Source: Aestuariivita sp. (lineage in GTDB: Bacteria; Pseudomonadota; Alphaproteobacteria; Rhodobacterales; Rhodobacteraceae). Taken from it: a DNA stretch of 57,960 nucleotides. Every line of letters starts with the position of its first letter. Within the stretch, counting starts at the first letter, position 1. A model generated the notes under the pieces. It had not been told where the DNA came from. It searched no databases and saw only the letters and a list, made by a program, of their open reading frames with translations. Shown here in pieces: positions 55,264 to 57,960 of this stretch. The stretch covers positions 1 through 57,960 of the forward strand of contig JAPORY010000027.1 of assembly GCA_026709985.1 (NCBI GenBank), in the 5' to 3' direction. The translations under genes and the position numbers were made by a program.

Positions 55264-56589
55264 TCAGCCGTTTGAGTCCCTTTGGACCAGAATATCAGCC
55301 TGCAGCCCCCCAAGACGCTGACTTTTGCTAAGTTCTAGTATGCCGCCATTTCCATAAGCGATCTCTCTCGTTATCGCTAAGCCGAGTCCAACGCCGGAAC
55401 CTTTGTCTTGGTTACGAGACGGATCTAATCGTGTAAAGGGCGCCACGGCCTCCTCTCGCCTCTCCTTTGGTATCCCGGGACCATTATCCTCTATCCTGAA
55501 AAGTAGCGATTTGTCGGTGACTTCGAGTGACACTTCGACGCGACTGCCATAACGTACGCCGTTGCTGATCAAATTCTCTAAGGCCCTGCGGAACGCTCCT
55601 GCACGCAAATGAACTTCCCCTCGACCATTGATCTCGCCAATGTTTACATCGAACCCTAACCTTTGCGCGTCGGTTACGACTGTTTCAACGAGGTTCTTAG
55701 GATCAATGAGTTCTGGCTCTTCCTCTTTCGCACCCTTGATAAAACTCAGAAACTCATCAATCAGTCGCTCCATTGCCTCCACATCTTGCAACAACGGTTC
55801 GGCTTCATTGTGCTCGATAAAACTCAGCCCAAGTTTCAACCGCGTAAGGGGAGTCCGCAGGTCATGACTGACCCCTGACAGCATCAATGTACGCTGTTCC
55901 ATATGTCTTTGAATTCGATCACGCATATCTAAGAACGCTTGGCCAGCAGCACGGATCTCCAATGCGCCCCGCGGTTCATATGTAACATTACGTCCGCGCC
56001 CAAACGCCTGCGCGGCATCTGCAAGAGCGGTAATAGAACGCAGTTGATTCCGAAGATAAAGATAGGCGATGATGGTCATTAAGGCGCCGAACAGCACCAT
56101 AATGACTAGCAGTTGATGCGGGTTGGTTGCCGATACACGCGATCGCTCAAATTGCATTTGAACCGGCCCGTGGGTGGTTTCAAAGTTGAGGATCACTTCG
56201 CGGTTGTCTGGAAGGGTGATTGCTTGAAGGTTTGGCAATTCCTGCCGAAGAGTTCGCGTAAATACGAGACCCGAAAAGTCGAACCAACGGATCTGATCTG
56301 AACTTGGGTTTTCGTCGACGAACTTTATTCCGAGGCCAAGTTCCGTTAAATCTTGAAAAATAGTCGATCGTGCTGAATTTTGGTCTGGAGCCGAATCAAT
56401 TACGCGCAATACGAGGTTCAGTTCTCGCAACATATTTGCGGTCATCTGTGTCGTCACGTCTTCGAAATATCGCTGAATAAATGCTACTGAAACGACGATC
56501 TGCAATAGAATGATTGGAAGAAGCAAAATAAGTGCGGCTCTCCAATAGAGTCCTTTCGGCAGATACCGTTTGAGCCACGAAAAAAACAT
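55264..56589 (-). CDS. EnvZ-like sensor histidine kinase
   Basis: Inner-membrane sensor kinase of 441 aa. Two membrane segments at about residues 17-39 and 158-179 enclose a periplasmic domain of about 115 residues. A HAMP linker (about 180-230, LRSITALADAAQAFGRGRNV) leads to HisKA with the phospho-accepting His242 in LSGVSHDLRTPLTRL and a HATPase_c domain with N, G1 and G2 boxes (ENLISNGVRYG, FRIEDNGPGIP, GSGVGLGLAITREI). This is the EnvZ architecture of alphaproteobacteria. No response regulator is adjacent within the window, so its OmpR partner must be elsewhere. It is divergent from the beta-lactamase-fold gene by 39 bases. Confidence 0.93.
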   Translation of the reverse strand: MFFSWLKRYLPKGLYWRAALILLLPIILLQIVVSVAFIQRYFEDVTTQMTANMLRELNLVLRVIDSAPDQNSARSTIFQDLTELGLGIKFVDENPSSDQIRWFDFSGLVFTRTLRQELPNLQAITLPDNREVILNFETTHGPVQMQFERSRVSATNPHQLLVIMVLFGALMTIIAYLYLRNQLRSITALADAAQAFGRGRNVTYEPRGALEIRAAGQAFLDMRDRIQRHMEQRTLMLSGVSHDLRTPLTRLKLGLSFIEHNEAEPLLQDVEAMERLIDEFLSFIKGAKEEEPELIDPKNLVETVVTDAQRLGFDVNIGEINGRGEVHLRAGAFRRALENLISNGVRYGSRVEVSLEVTDKSLLFRIEDNGPGIPKERREEAVAPFTRLDPSRNQDKGSGVGLGLAITREIAYGNGGILELSKSQRLGGLQADILVQRDSNG

Positions 56590-56628
56590 GAAATCAGGTT
56601 ACCAGCTATTCAGACAACGGAGTTGATC

Positions 56629-57582
56629 ATGGGCTTGAATCTCTTGGAACCAAGGCCGGAAGACTACGGCGTGCAAATACAAATTTCGCCACAACTCCGA
56701 CGAATTTTGGCACCAAACCCCTCCCCGATGACAAACCTTGGCACGAATACTTACCTTATAGGTAGCAGTGATATAGCTGTCATTGATCCCGGCCCCGCGT
56801 CGGATGTTCACCTTAATTCAATATTACAAGCTCTTGAGCCAGGTCAATTCATTAGTCATATTTTCATATCGCACACTCATCTTGATCATTCGGCCTTGGC
56901 ACGCTCCCTCTCCGAGAAGACGGGGGCGCCGATTGTGGGGTTCGGGAGTTACCTTGAGGGCCGTAGTGCTGTGATGACGCAACTCGCAAAAGCGGGACTG
57001 GTCGGCGGCGGGGAAGGTACCGATTCTGACTTTACCCCCGACCGGCAAATTAGACATGGCGAGCGCATATGCGGCAGCACTTGGGAACTTGAAGTGATAC
57101 ACACCCCCGGCCATACAGGCAATCATATAGCACTCGCGTGGGGTGACGACTGCTTTACAGCTGATCACGTCATGGATTGGTCTACCTCTTTGATTTCTCC
57201 GCCCGATGGTGATCTTACTGACTTCATGGAGTCTTGCCATCAATTGTTGCAACGGAACTGGAAATATTTTTTTCCTGGCCATGGTGCACCAGTACTGCAC
57301 CCTGTTGAGCGCCTCAACTGGCTAATCGCACATCGAAATAATCGTGAAAATGCCATTTTGGATGCCCTGCATCTTAACCCATTAACTCCTAGTGAACTCG
57401 CAGCGCAAGTTTATGTCGACACGCCGAAAGACTTAAGGCCTGCTGCTATGCGCAACGTCTTTGCACATCTCATTCATCTGTATGGAAAATCTCAGGTTTT
57501 GATTGAGGGAAAACTAAGCATAAATGCAACATTCCGACTATCGAAAAGCTCCGACAGCGCAAAATCCTCTGGAAAAGCATAG
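56629..57582 (+). CDS. Metallo-beta-lactamase fold hydrolase, LACTB2-like
   Basis: Probable zinc hydrolase of 317 aa. The metal-binding motifs are HxHxDH in FISHTHLDHSALA near residue 85, HTPGHTGNHIALAW near 160, the Asp region FTADHVMDWSTSLISPPDGD near 185 and FFPGHGAPV near 225. A C-terminal winged-helix-like segment (about 240-300) follows, as in LACTB2/glyoxalase II-related proteins. Relatives include an RNA endonuclease (LACTB2) and thioesterases, so the substrate is open. CGGAG lies 6 bases before ATG 56629. tRNA-Asn follows 35 bases after the stop. Confidence 0.92.
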   Translation: MGLNLLEPRPEDYGVQIQISPQLRRILAPNPSPMTNLGTNTYLIGSSDIAVIDPGPASDVHLNSILQALEPGQFISHIFISHTHLDHSALARSLSEKTGAPIVGFGSYLEGRSAVMTQLAKAGLVGGGEGTDSDFTPDRQIRHGERICGSTWELEVIHTPGHTGNHIALAWGDDCFTADHVMDWSTSLISPPDGDLTDFMESCHQLLQRNWKYFFPGHGAPVLHPVERLNWLIAHRNNRENAILDALHLNPLTPSELAAQVYVDTPKDLRPAAMRNVFAHLIHLYGKSQVLIEGKLSINATFRLSKSSDSAKSSGKA

Positions 57583-57617
57583 ACCACAACAGGAATTCAT
57601 GCTAACGTATGTCTGCT

Positions 57618-57692
57618 TCCGGCGTAGCTCAGCGGTAGAGCAGTTGACTGTTAATCAATTGGTCGTAGGTTCGATCCCTACCGCCGGAGCCA
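57618..57692 (+). tRNA. tRNA-Asn (GTT)
   Basis: Complete 75-base cloverleaf. Acceptor TCCGGCG (57618-57624) pairs with CGCCGGA (57682-57688), followed by discriminator G and encoded CCA (57690-57692). D arm GCTCAGCGGTAGAGC, anticodon stem TTGAC/GTTAA with loop carrying GTT, and T arm TAGGTTCGATCCCTA are clear. Confidence 0.96.
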
Positions 57693-57960
57693 ATCTCCTT
57701 CCAAATTCTCAAACCGTTTTTCTTTCGGATACTGCTCCGAGGGGATTTGCGATTGAGAAAGAATTGGATATCTACTCAGCCTCTTGTTGATGGTGGTATT
57801 CGGCTCTTTGCGGAATCTATTGATCAAGTAGACTGCAAAATTATTCCGAATTGAGCCACTTGCAAAATTCATCAGGCGACCGATTTTTTCCTGAAAACAG
57901 GCGATTTTTTTTTGAAAATGGTGGACATGAGACAACCCTTTGTATATTAGATTGTGACCG
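57693..57960. other. Window end after tRNA-Asn
   Basis: About 270 bases without a recognised gene. A T-run at 57905-57913 follows weak potential hairpins. The only open frame (57678-57935, minus) overlaps the tRNA and is not accepted. Confidence 0.4.

Noticed and set aside
56824-57300. 158-residue minus-strand frame opposite the beta-lactamase-fold gene
   Set aside because: Antisense to a gene with intact metal-binding motifs; no ribosome-binding site.

Overview
The window looks like a chromosomal segment of a marine-type alphaproteobacterium, most likely within or near the Rhodobacterales. The support is: a pyruvate dehydrogenase E1-beta carrying its own lipoyl domain, an acetolactate synthase large subunit with GEAS in place of GDGS in the cofactor motif and a small subunit with Rhodobacterales-like sequence, ftsB beside pdhA, a Bpt-type protein-arginyl transferase, an EnvZ-like kinase divergent from a beta-lactamase-fold gene next to tRNA-Asn, and two TRAP transporters. 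Base composition is moderate, roughly 48-50% GC by eye. No rRNA, CRISPR array, insertion sequence or prophage gene was recognised. Summing the genes I accept gives about 80% coding, which is low for this group.

Layout. 1-7.2 kb: ftsB, the pdhABC operon, cysE and a small membrane M48 peptidase. 7.3-11.6 kb: glnE with a translationally coupled small conserved protein, then bpt. 11.8-19.8 kb: a catabolic island with a divergent RpiR regulator, TRAP transporter dctQMP, an M81 (MlrC-like) hydrolase, a D-threonine-aldolase/D-serine-dehydratase-like PLP enzyme, a KDG-kinase-like PfkB kinase and RidA. 20.1-27.0 kb: a second TRAP transporter with an unusually long permease, divergent from a cache-domain histidine kinase and LuxR-type regulator. 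27.2-29.8 kb: ilvBH behind a promoter, a 14-residue leader peptide rich in Val/Ile and a terminator, which is a branched-chain attenuator. 30.2-36.6 kb: mrcA, prfB, an amidase and a DUF2189 membrane protein on one strand. 37.3-39.4 kb: a BepA-like periplasmic protease with TPRs coupled to a DsbA-like protein. 39.4-40.7 kb: gene-poor, with a truncated type I restriction HsdR start. 40.7-46.8 kb: ispG, a RodZ-like protein with a duplicated C-terminal module, and ligA. 47.3-53.5 kb: mnmA, xylBA and purMN. 53.5-55.0 kb: 1.5 kb with no recognised gene. 55.0-58.0 kb: a CAT-anticodon tRNA, the EnvZ-like kinase, the beta-lactamase-fold gene and tRNA-Asn.

Most of the window is housekeeping. The most interesting part is the 11.8-19.8 kb island. 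Its enzymes can be read as a route from an imported 2-amino sugar acid (for example a glucosaminate-like compound) through PLP-dependent elimination, RidA-assisted imine hydrolysis and KDG phosphorylation, under a sugar-phosphate-sensing RpiR regulator. That reading is an inference from family functions and gene order, not something the sequence proves.
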